Below the pieces are notes generated by a model. It was not told the origin of the DNA. It saw nothing but the letters and a program-made list of their open reading frames with translations, and searched no databases. From Rhizobium sp. Leaf371 (GTDB taxonomy: Bacteria > Pseudomonadota > Alphaproteobacteria > Rhizobiales > Rhizobiaceae), in assembly GCF_001424045.1 (NCBI RefSeq), contig NZ_LMQB01000024.1, positions 124,001-188,000 on the forward strand: a stretch of 64,000 nucleotides of DNA, written 5' to 3'. A program made the position numbers and the translations under genes. Shown here piece after piece: positions 45,453 to 54,293 of the stretch (position 1 is its first letter; each line of letters begins with the position of its first letter).

Positions 45453-46286
45453 TTACTTGTAGACGGGCTGTTCGACCGGATAGTCCGGCACATAGGCTGC
45501 CTGATCGCAACCGCCGAAGTTGTAGCGCAGGCCGGCGCGGGCTTCGTGGACATTGATGCCCTTGTCGCGGCCGGGGCCGCCGCTCGCCTTATAGCCGAAC
45601 ATGTCGCCGCCGACGATCTGGCGGAAGCGATAGCCGACGTCGGCCTGCAGGTTGCAGGTGATGTCGATCGCCGTACCGGCCATGAGGCCGTAGGTGAAGC
45701 GCCACTTGCGCTTGCCGCCATGCTCGAACGTGTCGTCGCAATTGTTGGGGTTGCCGGATTCGCAGCTGGTGTTCTTCAGCTTGTCCCAGCGCACCTGCGT
45801 GCCGCCGATGCCGGCGCCGACATACGGGGTGAAGATGCCGTAGGTGCCGATATCGACATAGGCGTTGGCCATCAGGCTCCAGGCGGTCATCGAGGAAATG
45901 TCGCGCGAGGTGCAGAACGTGGCGACGCCGCAGCTGCCGCTGGTGGAGCCTTCGAAATCGGTCTTGCCGAGGTGATCGAGCGTCAGATCCGTGCGCAGGT
46001 GCTTGGTGATCTGGTAACCGACGCCGATGCCGCCGGTCCAGGTGTCGTCGAGATCGTAGCTGTCGAAATCGCGCTCGTAGGAATTCGATCCCTGGTAGAA
46101 TTTCGCGCCGCGCAGCTTGGTGAAGGCGTAGCCGACATCGCCGCGCAGATACCAGCCGCTGGCTTCGCTGACCTCGACGGGGGCTGCTTCGACGACGGGT
46201 TCGAGCGGGGGCTGATAGAGGTCGGCGGCAAAGGCGACGGTGCCGGTCAGCATAGCTGCCACAACGCCGAGCACGATAGTCTTCAT
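45453..46286 (-). CDS. Omp25-like outer membrane beta-barrel (paralogue 2)
   Basis: 277 residues. Signal peptide 1-20 (TGTVAFAADL), an acidic Pro-rich linker, then barrel strands GWYLRGDVGYAFTKLRG, GIGVGYQITKHLRTDLTLDH, ANAYVDIGTYGIFTPYVGAG and RAGLRYNFGG. Four cysteines sit in two predicted loops. The C-terminus extends past the barrel (YVPDYPVEQPVYK), unlike paralogue 1. GGAG precedes ATG. A perfect CtrA box lies 85 bases upstream. Confidence 0.9.
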   Translation of the reverse strand: MKTIVLGVVAAMLTGTVAFAADLYQPPLEPVVEAAPVEVSEASGWYLRGDVGYAFTKLRGAKFYQGSNSYERDFDSYDLDDTWTGGIGVGYQITKHLRTDLTLDHLGKTDFEGSTSGSCGVATFCTSRDISSMTAWSLMANAYVDIGTYGIFTPYVGAGIGGTQVRWDKLKNTSCESGNPNNCDDTFEHGGKRKWRFTYGLMAGTAIDITCNLQADVGYRFRQIVGGDMFGYKASGGPGRDKGINVHEARAGLRYNFGGCDQAAYVPDYPVEQPVYK

Positions 46287-46370
46287 GGCTCACTCCATTA
46301 CAATGTTGTGTCAGCCCACCTCATCGTGCAGCCCGACCGTCCTGTTGACGGGCATCATGACGGAGATTGG

Positions 46371-46385
46371 TTAAGCTGCGCTTAA
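46371..46385. promoter_or_regulatory. exact CtrA box upstream of barrel paralogue 2
   Basis: TTAA-GCTGCGC-TTAA, eight of eight, within the 19-base palindrome GGTTAAGCTGCGCTTAACC, 85 bases before the start. Confidence 0.7.
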
Positions 46386-46412
46386 CCACAAATCTTCACC
46401 TTGTTTCGAGAT

Positions 46413-46438
46413 AAAAAAACCCGGCCGAAGCCGGGTTT
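46413..46438 (-). terminator. intrinsic terminator of glmM
   Basis: AACCCGGC-CGAA-GCCGGGTT stem with seven As before it, i.e. a T-run on the glmM strand, 29 bases past the stop. Confidence 0.85.
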
Positions 46439-46466
46439 CAAACGTCGATCATCCGTGTTGGGACGC

Positions 46467-47819
46467 TTAAGCCGCGTGTCGGGCCGAGCCGATGACGGAG
46501 ACGAGCTCGTCGACGATGCGCTCCACCTGGCCGCGATCGTCGCCTTCCGCCATGACGCGGATCAGAGGCTCGGTGCCGGAGGGGCGGATGAGCAGGCGGC
46601 CGGTCTTCGACAGCGCGGCCTCGGCATCGGCGATCGCCTGGCGCACGGCATTGTCTTCGAGCGGCGCACCGGCGGAGACGCGCACGTTTTTCAGCACCTG
46701 CGGCACGGGGGTGAACTTGTGGCAGATCTCGCTCACGGGCTTGCCGAGCCGCTTGACGCTGGAGAGCACCTGCAACGCGGCAACGAGGCCATCGCCCGTC
46801 GTGCCGAAATCCGACAGGACGATATGGCCGGACTGCTCGCCGCCGATGTTGAAGCCCTTCTCGCGCATATGCTCGACCACATAGCGGTCGCCGACCTTGG
46901 TGCGCTGGAGCGACAGCTTGCGGCTCTGCAGATAGCGCTCGAGCCCGAGATTGGACATGACGGTGGCGACGATGCCGCCGCCGCGCAGGGTGCCTTCGGC
47001 CGCCCAGCTATCGGCGATGACGGCCATCAGCTGGTCGCCATCGACGATGCTGCCCTTCTCGTCCACGATCAGCACGCGGTCGGCATCGCCATCGAGCGCG
47101 ATGCCGATATCGGCGCGCACCTCGTGCACCTTCTTCGACAGCGCCGCCGGGCTGGTGGAGCCGCAATCCAGATTGATATTGGTACCGTTCGGCTCGGTGC
47201 CGATCGACACCACGTCCGCACCGAGCTCCCAGAGGGCGGCGGGCGCGACCTTGTAGGCGGCGCCATTGGCGCAATCGATGGCGATGCGCAGGCCCTTGAG
47301 CGTGACGTCGCGGGGCAGCGTGCGCTTGGCATGCTCGATATAGCGGTCATGGACGCCGTCGATGCGCTTGGCGCGGCCGATCTCGTTGGAGCGGGCGAGC
47401 TGCATCGACAGGTCCTGGTCGAGCAGTTCCTCGATCTGGCTCTCGATATCGTCCGAAAGCTTGTAGCCGTCCGGGCCGAACAGCTTGATGCCGTTGTCCT
47501 CGAACGGATTGTGCGAGGCGGAGATCATCACGCCGATATCCGCGCGCAGCGACCGCGTCAGCATGGCGACGGCGGGCGTGGGAATGGGGCCGAGGACGAA
47601 GGCATCGACACCCGCCGCGGTGAAGCCGGCGACCATGGCGTTCTCCAGCATATAGCCGGACAGCCGCGTATCCTTGCCGATGACGACCCGGTGGCGGTGG
47701 GCGCCGCGCCGGAAGATGGTGCCGACGGCGATGCCGACCCGCATGGCGAGATCCGGCGTCATCGGGAAAATGTTGGACTGCCCGCGAATGCCGTCGGTGC
47801 CGAAATATCTGCGCTTCAT
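46467..47819 (-). CDS. glmM: phosphoglucosamine mutase
   Basis: 450 residues. GlmM converts glucosamine-6-P to glucosamine-1-P for UDP-GlcNAc, peptidoglycan and LPS. The N-terminal [13 protein letters not shown], phosphoserine loop [15 protein letters not shown], metal loop [13 protein letters not shown] and phosphate site [17 protein letters not shown] are all intact. It lies downstream of ftsH on the same strand, as in many proteobacteria, but here ~855 bases separate them. Confidence 0.97.
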   Translation of the reverse strand: MKRRYFGTDGIRGQSNIFPMTPDLAMRVGIAVGTIFRRGAHRHRVVIGKDTRLSGYMLENAMVAGFTAAGVDAFVLGPIPTPAVAMLTRSLRADIGVMISASHNPFEDNGIKLFGPDGYKLSDDIESQIEELLDQDLSMQLARSNEIGRAKRIDGVHDRYIEHAKRTLPRDVTLKGLRIAIDCANGAAYKVAPAALWELGADVVSIGTEPNGTNINLDCGSTSPAALSKKVHEVRADIGIALDGDADRVLIVDEKGSIVDGDQLMAVIADSWAAEGTLRGGGIVATVMSNLGLERYLQSRKLSLQRTKVGDRYVVEHMREKGFNIGGEQSGHIVLSDFGTTGDGLVAALQVLSSVKRLGKPVSEICHKFTPVPQVLKNVRVSAGAPLEDNAVRQAIADAEAALSKTGRLLIRPSGTEPLIRVMAEGDDRGQVERIVDELVSVIGSARHAA

Positions 47820-48084
47820 GATCGCTCCATCCTATCGTCCAAACCGTCTTGTGCTGGCCGTCTTCTGCTGGCCGTCTGCCCGAAGGCGAGGCCGGGCCGG
47901 ACGCCCCTGTCTTCTTCGCACGCGCGGTGCGTCGTCGTCCTTCTGCCACAGACACGCAGAAAACGGCATCCTCCGGGCCATCAGAAATGATTACACGTCG
48001 TTACCTTCGCAAAGCTGACCCGAAATGCGGACGGCAGACGCGCCGAGAACCACGCACGCGGGACGCGCCGTGGGGGAAACAGTT

Positions 48085-48162
48085 CGGACGAGGCGCTGGA
48101 AGCTGCCGCGGTAAGTAGAAGTTGGAAGATGACATCTTCCAGCGCCTCGTTCGGTGGTTTTT
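48085..48162 (+). ncRNA. long hairpin with T-run, possible sRNA 3' end or repeat
   Basis: CGAGGCGCTGGAAG (48089-48102) is repeated inverted as CTTCCAGCGCCTCG (48136-48149), with near-matching flanks. The right arm also belongs to the internal 17-base palindrome GGAAGATGACATCTTCC, and TTTTT follows at 48158-48162. This has terminator form on the plus strand, although no plus-strand gene is present. It could be the end of a small RNA or a mobile palindrome. Confidence 0.4.
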
Positions 48163-48351
48163 CCCGCAGCCCGGCCGTCTCGAAGAGGATTCCCTCGGCT
48201 TCACCCGAGAGCGCGTCCGGCAGTCACGGCGCGGCTTGCCGCCGCCTTGCCAGGTTTCACAGGACGATCGCGGTTTCAACGATCGCCGCCTCTTGTATGA
48301 CATCGCCACACCGCAGGCCTTTCTGAGGTCCCACGGCTGACGGCCTTTTCG

Positions 48352-48533
48352 CGAGCCCGACGATGAGGATGTGCGTCATCCCCTCACAATCGGCACCGGC
48401 CCCGCCTCGCCGGAACGCCTTCCGGTGCATCCGATAACGGGACGAGCCCGACGATGAGGATGTGCGTCATCCCCTCACAATCGGCACCGGCCCCGCCTCG
48501 CCGGAACGCCTTCCGGTGCATCCGATAACGGGA
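48352..48533. repeat. perfect 91-bp tandem duplication
   Basis: Two identical units (48352-48442 and 48443-48533), each beginning CGAGCCCGACGATGAGGATG and ending CCGATAACGGGA. Each unit contains the hairpins GGATG-TGCGT-CATCC and CCGGAA-CGCC-TTCCGG. Exact identity implies recent duplication or active homogenisation. Confidence 0.95.
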
Positions 48534-48602
48534 CGAGGCCAGTATGGTGCTGGAAAAATCGGGCGGGGAAAAGAAAGCGCGAAAAAAAGGATGGCCCGAC
48601 AG

Positions 48603-48631
48603 AAAAAATCCTCCGGCTTGCGCCGGAGGAT
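48603..48631 (-). terminator. intrinsic terminator of ftsH
   Basis: ATCCTCCGGC-TTGC-GCCGGAGGAT 10-bp perfect stem with six As on its left, i.e. Ts on the ftsH strand, 44 bases past the stop. Confidence 0.9.
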
Positions 48632-48674
48632 GTCGATGTCGGGGGTCGTGCTGAGGGTGGTTCAGGCTCGCGCC

Positions 48675-50612
48675 TTATTGCGGCTGCGGCTCCAGACCGC
48701 CTTCGGCTTCGCCCTTCGGCGTGGTGCCGTCCTTCTTGGTGCCGGTCGAGGGGACGGCCGAGCCGCGATGCGGCGGCGAGTCGTCGCCGAGGTCGCGGGC
48801 GGGCTTGTCGCCGCGGATCAGCGCCTTGATTTCTTCCCCGGTCAGCGTTTCGTATTCCAACAGGCCTTCCGCCACCGCCACGAACTGCGAGTTCATGTCG
48901 GTGATGATCCGGCGGGCCTCGTCATAGGCCTCGTCGATCAGCCGGCGCACCTCGTTGTCGATCTTCTGCGCCGTGGCTTCCGACACGTTCTTCGACTGCG
49001 AGACGGAGTGGCCGAGGAAGACTTCCTGCTGGTTTTCGCCGTAGGAGACCTGGCCGAGCTGGTCGGAGAAGCCCCACTGCGTGACCATGGCGCGGGCAAG
49101 CTTGGTCGCCTGCTCGATATCGGACGACGCGCCGGAGGTGATGTTTTCCTTGCCGAAAGTGATTTCCTCGGCAACGCGGCCGCCCATCATGATGGCGAGG
49201 CGCGAGACCATCCACTTGTAGCTCATCGAATAGCGGTCGCCCTCGGGCAGCTGCATGACCATGCCGAGCGCGCGACCGCGCGGAATGATGGTGGCCTTGT
49301 GCAGCGGATCGGCAGCGGGAACCTTGAGTGCGACAATGGCATGGCCGGCTTCGTGATAGGCCGTCAGCTTCTTCTCGGACTCGGTCATGGCGGAGTTGCG
49401 GCGTTCCGCACCCATCATGATCTTGTCCTTGGCATCCTCGAACTCGGCCATGGTGACGACGCGCTTGTTGCGGCGGGCGGCCATCAGGGCGGATTCGTTG
49501 ACGAGGTTCATCAGGTCCGCACCGGAAAAGCCGGGCGTACCGCGGGCGAGGATCTTCAGATCGACGTTCGGTGCGAGCGGCACGTTGCGGACGTGAACCT
49601 TGAGGATACGCTCGCGGCCGTTGATATCCGGGTTGGGAACGACGACCTGACGGTCAAAGCGGCCCGGACGCAGCAGCGCGGGATCGAGAACGTCGGGACG
49701 GTTGGTCGCGGCGATGAGGATGATGCCCTCGTTCGCCTCGAAGCCGTCCATTTCGACCAAGAGCTGGTTCAGCGTCTGCTCGCGTTCGTCGTTGCCGCCG
49801 CCGAGACCCGCACCGCGGTGACGACCGACGGCATCAATTTCGTCGATGAAGATGATGCAGGGCGCATTCTTCTTGGCCTGCTCGAACATGTCGCGGACGC
49901 GGCTGGCGCCGACACCGACGAACATTTCGACGAAGTCCGAACCCGAGATCGTGAAGAACGGCACATTGGCTTCGCCGGCGACCGAGCGGGCGAGCAGCGT
50001 CTTGCCGGTGCCCGGAGGGCCGACGAGCAGAACGCCGCGCGGAATGCGACCGCCGAGGCGCTGGAATTTTTGCGGATCGCGCAGGAATTCGACGATTTCC
50101 TCGAGATCCTGCTTGGCTTCGTCCACGCCGGCGACGTCATCGAAAGTGATGCGGCCATGCGCTTCGGTGAGGAGCTTCGCCTTGGACTTGCCAAAACCCA
50201 TGGCGCCGCGCGAGCCGCCCTGCATCTGCCGCATGAAGAACAGCCAAACGCCGAGGATCAGCAGCATGGGGAGCAGCGTGCCGATGAAGCTCAGGAAGCC
50301 GTTCGACCCATCCGTTTCCGGACGGACGGTGACCGTCACGTTCTTGGCTTCGAGCCGCTCGGTCAGCGCCGTGTCCACGGAGGGCGCATAGGTCTGGAAG
50401 GTCGCGCCGCTCTCGTTATAGGTGCCGAGCACCTTGTTGCCGGTGATAACAACGTCCTTGACGCGGCTGCCATCGACATCCTTCAGGAACTGCGAGAACG
50501 GAACTTCCCGCGAGCCGCTTCGCTCGGACGGCTGCTGAAACATGCTGAACAGCGCTATCAGCAACAGAGCGATAATGGCCCAGAGGGCAAGATTACGAAA
50601 ATTAGGGTTCAT
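48675..50612 (-). CDS. ftsH: ATP-dependent zinc metalloprotease FtsH
   Basis: 645 residues. TM1 (~8-25) and TM2 (~108-128) flank a periplasmic domain. The AAA module has GPPGTGKT, Walker [13 protein letters not shown] and [22 protein letters not shown]. The protease domain has zinc motif HEAGH. FtsH degrades damaged membrane proteins and selected cytosolic regulators. The C-terminal ~35 residues are polar and variable. GGGGAG lies before ATG. It is downstream of tilS in the tol-to-glmM block. Confidence 0.98.
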   Translation of the reverse strand: MNPNFRNLALWAIIALLLIALFSMFQQPSERSGSREVPFSQFLKDVDGSRVKDVVITGNKVLGTYNESGATFQTYAPSVDTALTERLEAKNVTVTVRPETDGSNGFLSFIGTLLPMLLILGVWLFFMRQMQGGSRGAMGFGKSKAKLLTEAHGRITFDDVAGVDEAKQDLEEIVEFLRDPQKFQRLGGRIPRGVLLVGPPGTGKTLLARSVAGEANVPFFTISGSDFVEMFVGVGASRVRDMFEQAKKNAPCIIFIDEIDAVGRHRGAGLGGGNDEREQTLNQLLVEMDGFEANEGIILIAATNRPDVLDPALLRPGRFDRQVVVPNPDINGRERILKVHVRNVPLAPNVDLKILARGTPGFSGADLMNLVNESALMAARRNKRVVTMAEFEDAKDKIMMGAERRNSAMTESEKKLTAYHEAGHAIVALKVPAADPLHKATIIPRGRALGMVMQLPEGDRYSMSYKWMVSRLAIMMGGRVAEEITFGKENITSGASSDIEQATKLARAMVTQWGFSDQLGQVSYGENQQEVFLGHSVSQSKNVSEATAQKIDNEVRRLIDEAYDEARRIITDMNSQFVAVAEGLLEYETLTGEEIKALIRGDKPARDLGDDSPPHRGSAVPSTGTKKDGTTPKGEAEGGLEPQPQ

Positions 50613-50716
50613 CGAACTCCCCGGAACCGGTGCTGGCCCCGCGACCGGGGCTCATATTTCTTCGCTAACATAGGGTTCGCGAGAGGCCTTGCCAAGGCAA
50701 TCCGCCTTTTGGCTGA

Positions 50717-52234
50717 TCATTTCATCGCGATATCGTCAACCGGACAGGCCGGATAGGGCGCGCGGCCGATCTTTGCGGCCATGCTTTGCGCGATCATCAG
50801 GTCGAAACGCGGCAAAAAGGTGTCGTAGGGCGCGATGACCGGGCTGAGGCAAAAGGCCTCGTTTCCGGCGGGGGTGCCATCCGGGGAGAGCATCTGGGGA
50901 GAGGCTCGACCGACGCGGCCGGCGATGCCGGCGGGGATGTCTCGGGAGGTGATCCTTGCCGTCAGCGCGGGATCTCCGCCGGCCTTTACCGTGAGCGGGA
51001 CTGCGCCCGTGTTCTCGACCGTGAATCGGCCGTCCCAGACGATGGACTGGCCGGGTGCGACGATTAAGGGCGGCGGGAGATTGCGGCGCTCGCGATAGAC
51101 GAACAGGCGCCCGCCGCGCCGCTCGAACACGCAGCTGCCGGCGGTGGCGGCGGTGGCCGCGGGATCGCCCAGAGACGAGACCAGGCGGGCGACGGTCTCC
51201 TGCCCGATCGGATGCGGCTTTCCGGCGAGCGTGGCGGCGAGAAGCGCGAGCAGACGCTGCCAACCGGCATCGGCAAGGTCGAGATCGGCAAGCGCGATCT
51301 CGGCGGCCACGGCCTCATGGATGCGGACATGGCGCGTGAGACGGTCCGACAGGAGAGCTGCGGAGCGGAGGCGCCCTGCTGCGGCATCCGGCGGGGCGGT
51401 TTCGGCTTCCGCCGCCGAGGGCCGGGGTCCGGCCTTGCGGATACGGACGCGCTCGAAACGGGGATCGTCATTGCTCGGATCGTCGATCCAGCCCTCCCCG
51501 CGCGATGTCAGCATCTCCCGCACGGCCTGCCGGCGAATGCCAAGAAACGGTCGGCAGATCCAGAGCCGGCGGCCGAAGAGAACGGCGTCCGCCATGCCGG
51601 CCAGGCCTATGGGAGGCAGGCCGATGGGAGGCATTTCGAGGGGGATACGGTCGCGATCCACCCCGCCCTGCCGGCTCCGGGCGGCGCGCATGGCGATGGT
51701 CTCCGCCTGGTCGTCGGCGGAATGGCCGGTGACGACGAGATCGGCCCCGAAGGTCTCGGCCGCTGCGCAGAGGAGGCGGTAGCGGGCGAGACGCGCTTCC
51801 GCCTGCAGGCCGGAGGTGACGCCTGAATGCGACCAGCGGGCGACATGGTGGGGGATGCCGAGCCCCTGGCAGCGCCGGGCGACGGCCGCAGCCTCGGCCG
51901 CGGACCCGGGGCGCAGGGCGTGATCAATGGTGCAGGCGACGAGGCGATGGGGCGCGCCGAACGTCTTCAGCGCGTGATGAAGGGCGAGGAGCAGGCCGAT
52001 CGAATCGCTGCCGCCGGAGACGGCGACGAGGATGGTGGACGATGGGTGCAGGCGCGTGAGGAAATGATGGGCCGCAGCGATGGGCTGGTCGATGCGGGGC
52101 TGGTCGATGTGGGGCTGGTCGATGTGGGGCTGGTCGATGTGGGGCTGGCCAATGCCGGGCTCGGGTGTCGCAAGCGTCGCACGCTCGGGCTCGGACGTCT
52201 CGGCATCGGCATCGGCCGGCGCGGGCGGCCGCAT
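50717..52234 (-). CDS. tilS: tRNA(Ile)-lysidine synthase with N-terminal pentapeptide repeats
   Basis: 505 residues. TilS modifies C34 of tRNA-Ile(CAU) to lysidine so that it reads AUA. The PP-loop is ILVAVSGGSDSIGLLLALHH; HALRPGSAAEA, VVTGHSADDQAETI and the Arg-rich WICRPFLGIRRQAVREML follow. The N-terminus before residue ~55 is odd: it contains five near-identical QPHID units encoded by 15-bp tandem repeats. The start ATG 52234 overlaps the cpoB stop as TGATG. An internal start after the repeats cannot be excluded. Confidence 0.93.
   Translation of the reverse strand: MRPPAPADADAETSEPERATLATPEPGIGQPHIDQPHIDQPHIDQPRIDQPIAAAHHFLTRLHPSSTILVAVSGGSDSIGLLLALHHALKTFGAPHRLVACTIDHALRPGSAAEAAAVARRCQGLGIPHHVARWSHSGVTSGLQAEARLARYRLLCAAAETFGADLVVTGHSADDQAETIAMRAARSRQGGVDRDRIPLEMPPIGLPPIGLAGMADAVLFGRRLWICRPFLGIRRQAVREMLTSRGEGWIDDPSNDDPRFERVRIRKAGPRPSAAEAETAPPDAAAGRLRSAALLSDRLTRHVRIHEAVAAEIALADLDLADAGWQRLLALLAATLAGKPHPIGQETVARLVSSLGDPAATAATAGSCVFERRGGRLFVYRERRNLPPPLIVAPGQSIVWDGRFTVENTGAVPLTVKAGGDPALTARITSRDIPAGIAGRVGRASPQMLSPDGTPAGNEAFCLSPVIAPYDTFLPRFDLMIAQSMAAKIGRAPYPACPVDDIAMK
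52081..52155 (+). repeat. 15-bp tandem repeat in the tilS 5' end
   Basis: Five consecutive copies of GGGGCTGGTCGATGT; three are identical and the outer ones differ by two or three bases. They encode (QPHID)n, and the unit length keeps frame when copy number changes. Confidence 0.95.
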
Positions 52235-53322
52235 CAGCAGGACAGGCGGCTCTGCTCGCTCGTGACCTTGGCCTTCACCGCAGGCGAGGCCTTGGGATAG
52301 CGCTTGCCGACCTCGCGCAGCGTCGCGCAGGCGGTTTCCTTGTTGTCGAGCGCGGCCAGCGACATGCCGAGCTTCAGGAGCATTTCCGGCGCCTTGGGCG
52401 ACTTGGAAAAGGCCTGATGCGCATTGAGGAACGTCTTGGCGCTGTCGTTGAACTTGCCCTGGGAATATTGGGCCTCGCCCATCCAGAAGCTGGCATCCGC
52501 CGCCTTCTCGCCCTTGGGGAAGGCTTCGAGATAGTCGCGGAACTCGTTTTCGGCCTGGCTGTAATCGCCCGAGAGCACATGGCCATAGGCCGACTGGTAG
52601 AGATCGCCGGGATTGTCGAGGCTCGCGGTCTGCTGCTCGGTCTCGGGCGTGGAATTGAGGCCGGGCGCGGCGCGCGTGTTCGGATCGGTGGAAGCGACCG
52701 AGCCGATGTCGGTGCCCGGCCCGGCACCCGGATTAGCACCGGGATCCGGCAGGTTTTCCGCATTGGTGCCGATCGGGTTGCCGGCATCGTCGAGGATGAT
52801 CTGGCCGAGCGTCGTCGGCAGGCTGCCCTGAGAGCCGGTGGCCGCGCCCGGGGCAACGCCCGGCACGCCGCGGGCGGCCGTCTCCGATCCCGTGCTTGCG
52901 CCGGGATCGGTAACGGTTGCCGACGGTGCCGTGCGACCGGTGGTCGCCATGGCCTCGTTGGAGGTGCGCGGCGTTTCGAGCGCCCCGCTCTTGCGCGGAG
53001 CCGCAGGCTTGCCGCCTTCGAGATCCTGAAAGCGCAATTCGTTGTCTTCCTGGAACTTCCGGATCTGCTCCTGCATCTGCAGGAGCTGGAAGCTCATTTC
53101 CTCGATACGCCCGTTGAGGGAGCGGATCGTTTCCTCGAGTTGCCCGATGCGCCCGGCCTCGCTGGCCTGTACCTTCAGCACTGGCGCTTGTGGCGCGGGC
53201 TTCGTGTCGTTGCGGTGGAACGTCTTGTCCAACCAGCCGGAAAGCGGCATGGCAGTCACGGGCTGGCTCAGCGACCCGAAGGCGCCAAGACCGATCATGG
53301 CTGCCACGACAATGTTCTTCAT
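52234..53322 (-). CDS. cpoB: cell division coordinator CpoB (YbgF)
   Basis: 362 residues. Signal peptide 1-24 (SQPVTAMP), a coiled coil at ~55-105 (LEETIRSLNGRIEEMSFQLL) for trimerisation, a long Gly/Pro/Thr linker, and C-terminal TPR repeats from ~240 (LYQSAYGHVLSGDYSQAENE, FRDYLEAFPKGEKAADASFW). CpoB links the Tol-Pal system with peptidoglycan synthesis during division. It follows pal, the normal order. Confidence 0.92.
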   Translation of the reverse strand: MKNIVVAAMIGLGAFGSLSQPVTAMPLSGWLDKTFHRNDTKPAPQAPVLKVQASEAGRIGQLEETIRSLNGRIEEMSFQLLQMQEQIRKFQEDNELRFQDLEGGKPAAPRKSGALETPRTSNEAMATTGRTAPSATVTDPGASTGSETAARGVPGVAPGAATGSQGSLPTTLGQIILDDAGNPIGTNAENLPDPGANPGAGPGTDIGSVASTDPNTRAAPGLNSTPETEQQTASLDNPGDLYQSAYGHVLSGDYSQAENEFRDYLEAFPKGEKAADASFWMGEAQYSQGKFNDSAKTFLNAHQAFSKSPKAPEMLLKLGMSLAALDNKETACATLREVGKRYPKASPAVKAKVTSEQSRLSC

Positions 53323-53453
53323 GTCATGTGTCCCGTTCGATACCGATCATGTCGCAGGCCGAGGCGAAGGAAGCCCGCCTCTACCGCACTGCAACCGCCG
53401 CACAGTTTTCCAATTGCCTGCAAAAAGCAACGGAGTTCGGTCAAAGTGTGACG

Positions 53454-53483
53454 AAAAAGAAAGGCGGCCCTTGCGGACCGCCT
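53454..53483 (-). terminator. intrinsic terminator of pal
   Basis: AGGCGGCC...GGACCGCCT forms an 8-bp stem and is followed on the minus strand by TTCTTTTT, 70 bases past the pal stop. It partly separates pal from cpoB. Confidence 0.75.
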
Positions 53484-53556
53484 CCCCCAACCAAAAGCTC
53501 GTGTCGACGCGCGGGACCGGCGAGCCGTGTGCCCGCCGAAACCGGTCGTTCGAGAC

Positions 53557-54093
53557 TTACATGTTGCCGCCGCCGAGAACGGTGACCGAGCGGCGGTTCT
53601 GCGACCAGCAGGAAATGTCGTCGCAGACGGCGACCGGCTTTTCCTTGCCGTAGGAGATGGTGCGCATGCGGCCGGCCGGAACGCCCTGGCCCGAGAGGAA
53701 CTCCTTGGCGGCGGCGGCGCGACGGGCGCCGAGCGCCAGGTTGTATTCGCGCGTGCCGCGTTCGTCGGCATGGCCTTCGACGGTGATCTGGTAGTTCGGA
53801 TACTTGGCCAGCCACTGTGCCTGGCGCGACAGGGTCGCCTGGGCATCGGCGCGGATGGACGACGAGTCCGTGTCGAAGAAGATGCGGTCGCCGACATTGA
53901 CCGTGAAGTCCTGCTGGGAGCCCGGCGTTGCCGAACCGCCGGCGCCGAGGCCGAGGCCGGCGGCATCGTTCGGCATGTTGTTCTTCTTGGAGGCGCAGCC
54001 TGTAATGGCCAGCGACAGGAACAGGGCGATCGCGACGGGATTGCGTGCGAGGGACTGAAGACGGCCTGTGGCCGGGACGTGAATGCGGCTCAT
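53557..54093 (-). CDS. pal: peptidoglycan-associated lipoprotein Pal
   Basis: 178 residues from MSRIHVPATGRL, with AAGGAG seven bases upstream. The signal ends in the lipobox ITGC, placing it on the outer membrane. The OmpA-like domain has FFDTDSSSIRADAQATL, ITVEGHADERGTREYNLALG and RRAAAAKEFL, the diaminopimelate-binding motif. Two cysteines near the C-terminus (AVCDDISCWSQNRRS) are typical of the alphaproteobacterial form. A longer start at 54177 lacks support. Confidence 0.96.
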   Translation of the reverse strand: MSRIHVPATGRLQSLARNPVAIALFLSLAITGCASKKNNMPNDAAGLGLGAGGSATPGSQQDFTVNVGDRIFFDTDSSSIRADAQATLSRQAQWLAKYPNYQITVEGHADERGTREYNLALGARRAAAAKEFLSGQGVPAGRMRTISYGKEKPVAVCDDISCWSQNRRSVTVLGGGNM

Positions 54094-54190
54094 GAGCCGG
54101 TCTCCTTGGTAAGCGAAGGTCGGGAAGACGTGAAGTTTAGGGTTGCCGAACTGTAACCGGAAGCGGTTAACCTTCATGCAACGGAGATGG

Positions 54191-54205
54191 TTAAAACTCT
54201 CTCAA
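54191..54205. promoter_or_regulatory. CtrA-like box upstream of pal
   Basis: TTAA-AACTCTC-TCAA, seven of eight match, ~98 bases upstream of pal. A second TTAACC lies at 54167. Confidence 0.35.
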
Positions 54206-54293
54206 CACGCGACCATCGCGTGGGTCGTAATCCGTCTTTTGCGGCGGGAAAGCGGCATTTGGCCCCATTTCCCACCGCAATCGCGAGATCTGG

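Larger units (their letters stand above)
47820..48602. other. long glmM-ftsH intergenic region
   Basis: No gene is supported. It holds a direct repeat of TGCTGGCCGTCT (47852 and 47866), a long hairpin near 48085-48162, and a perfect 91-bp tandem duplication. The glmM promoter must lie here. Open frames across it have random composition. Confidence 0.5.

Noticed and set aside
48352-48533. CRISPR array
   Set aside because: There are only two direct, contiguous 91-base units with no spacer and no cas genes. No CRISPR-like array was seen anywhere in the window.
48462-50756. Long plus-strand frame opposite ftsH
   Set aside because: ftsH on the minus strand has all its motifs; the plus frame is a shadow.
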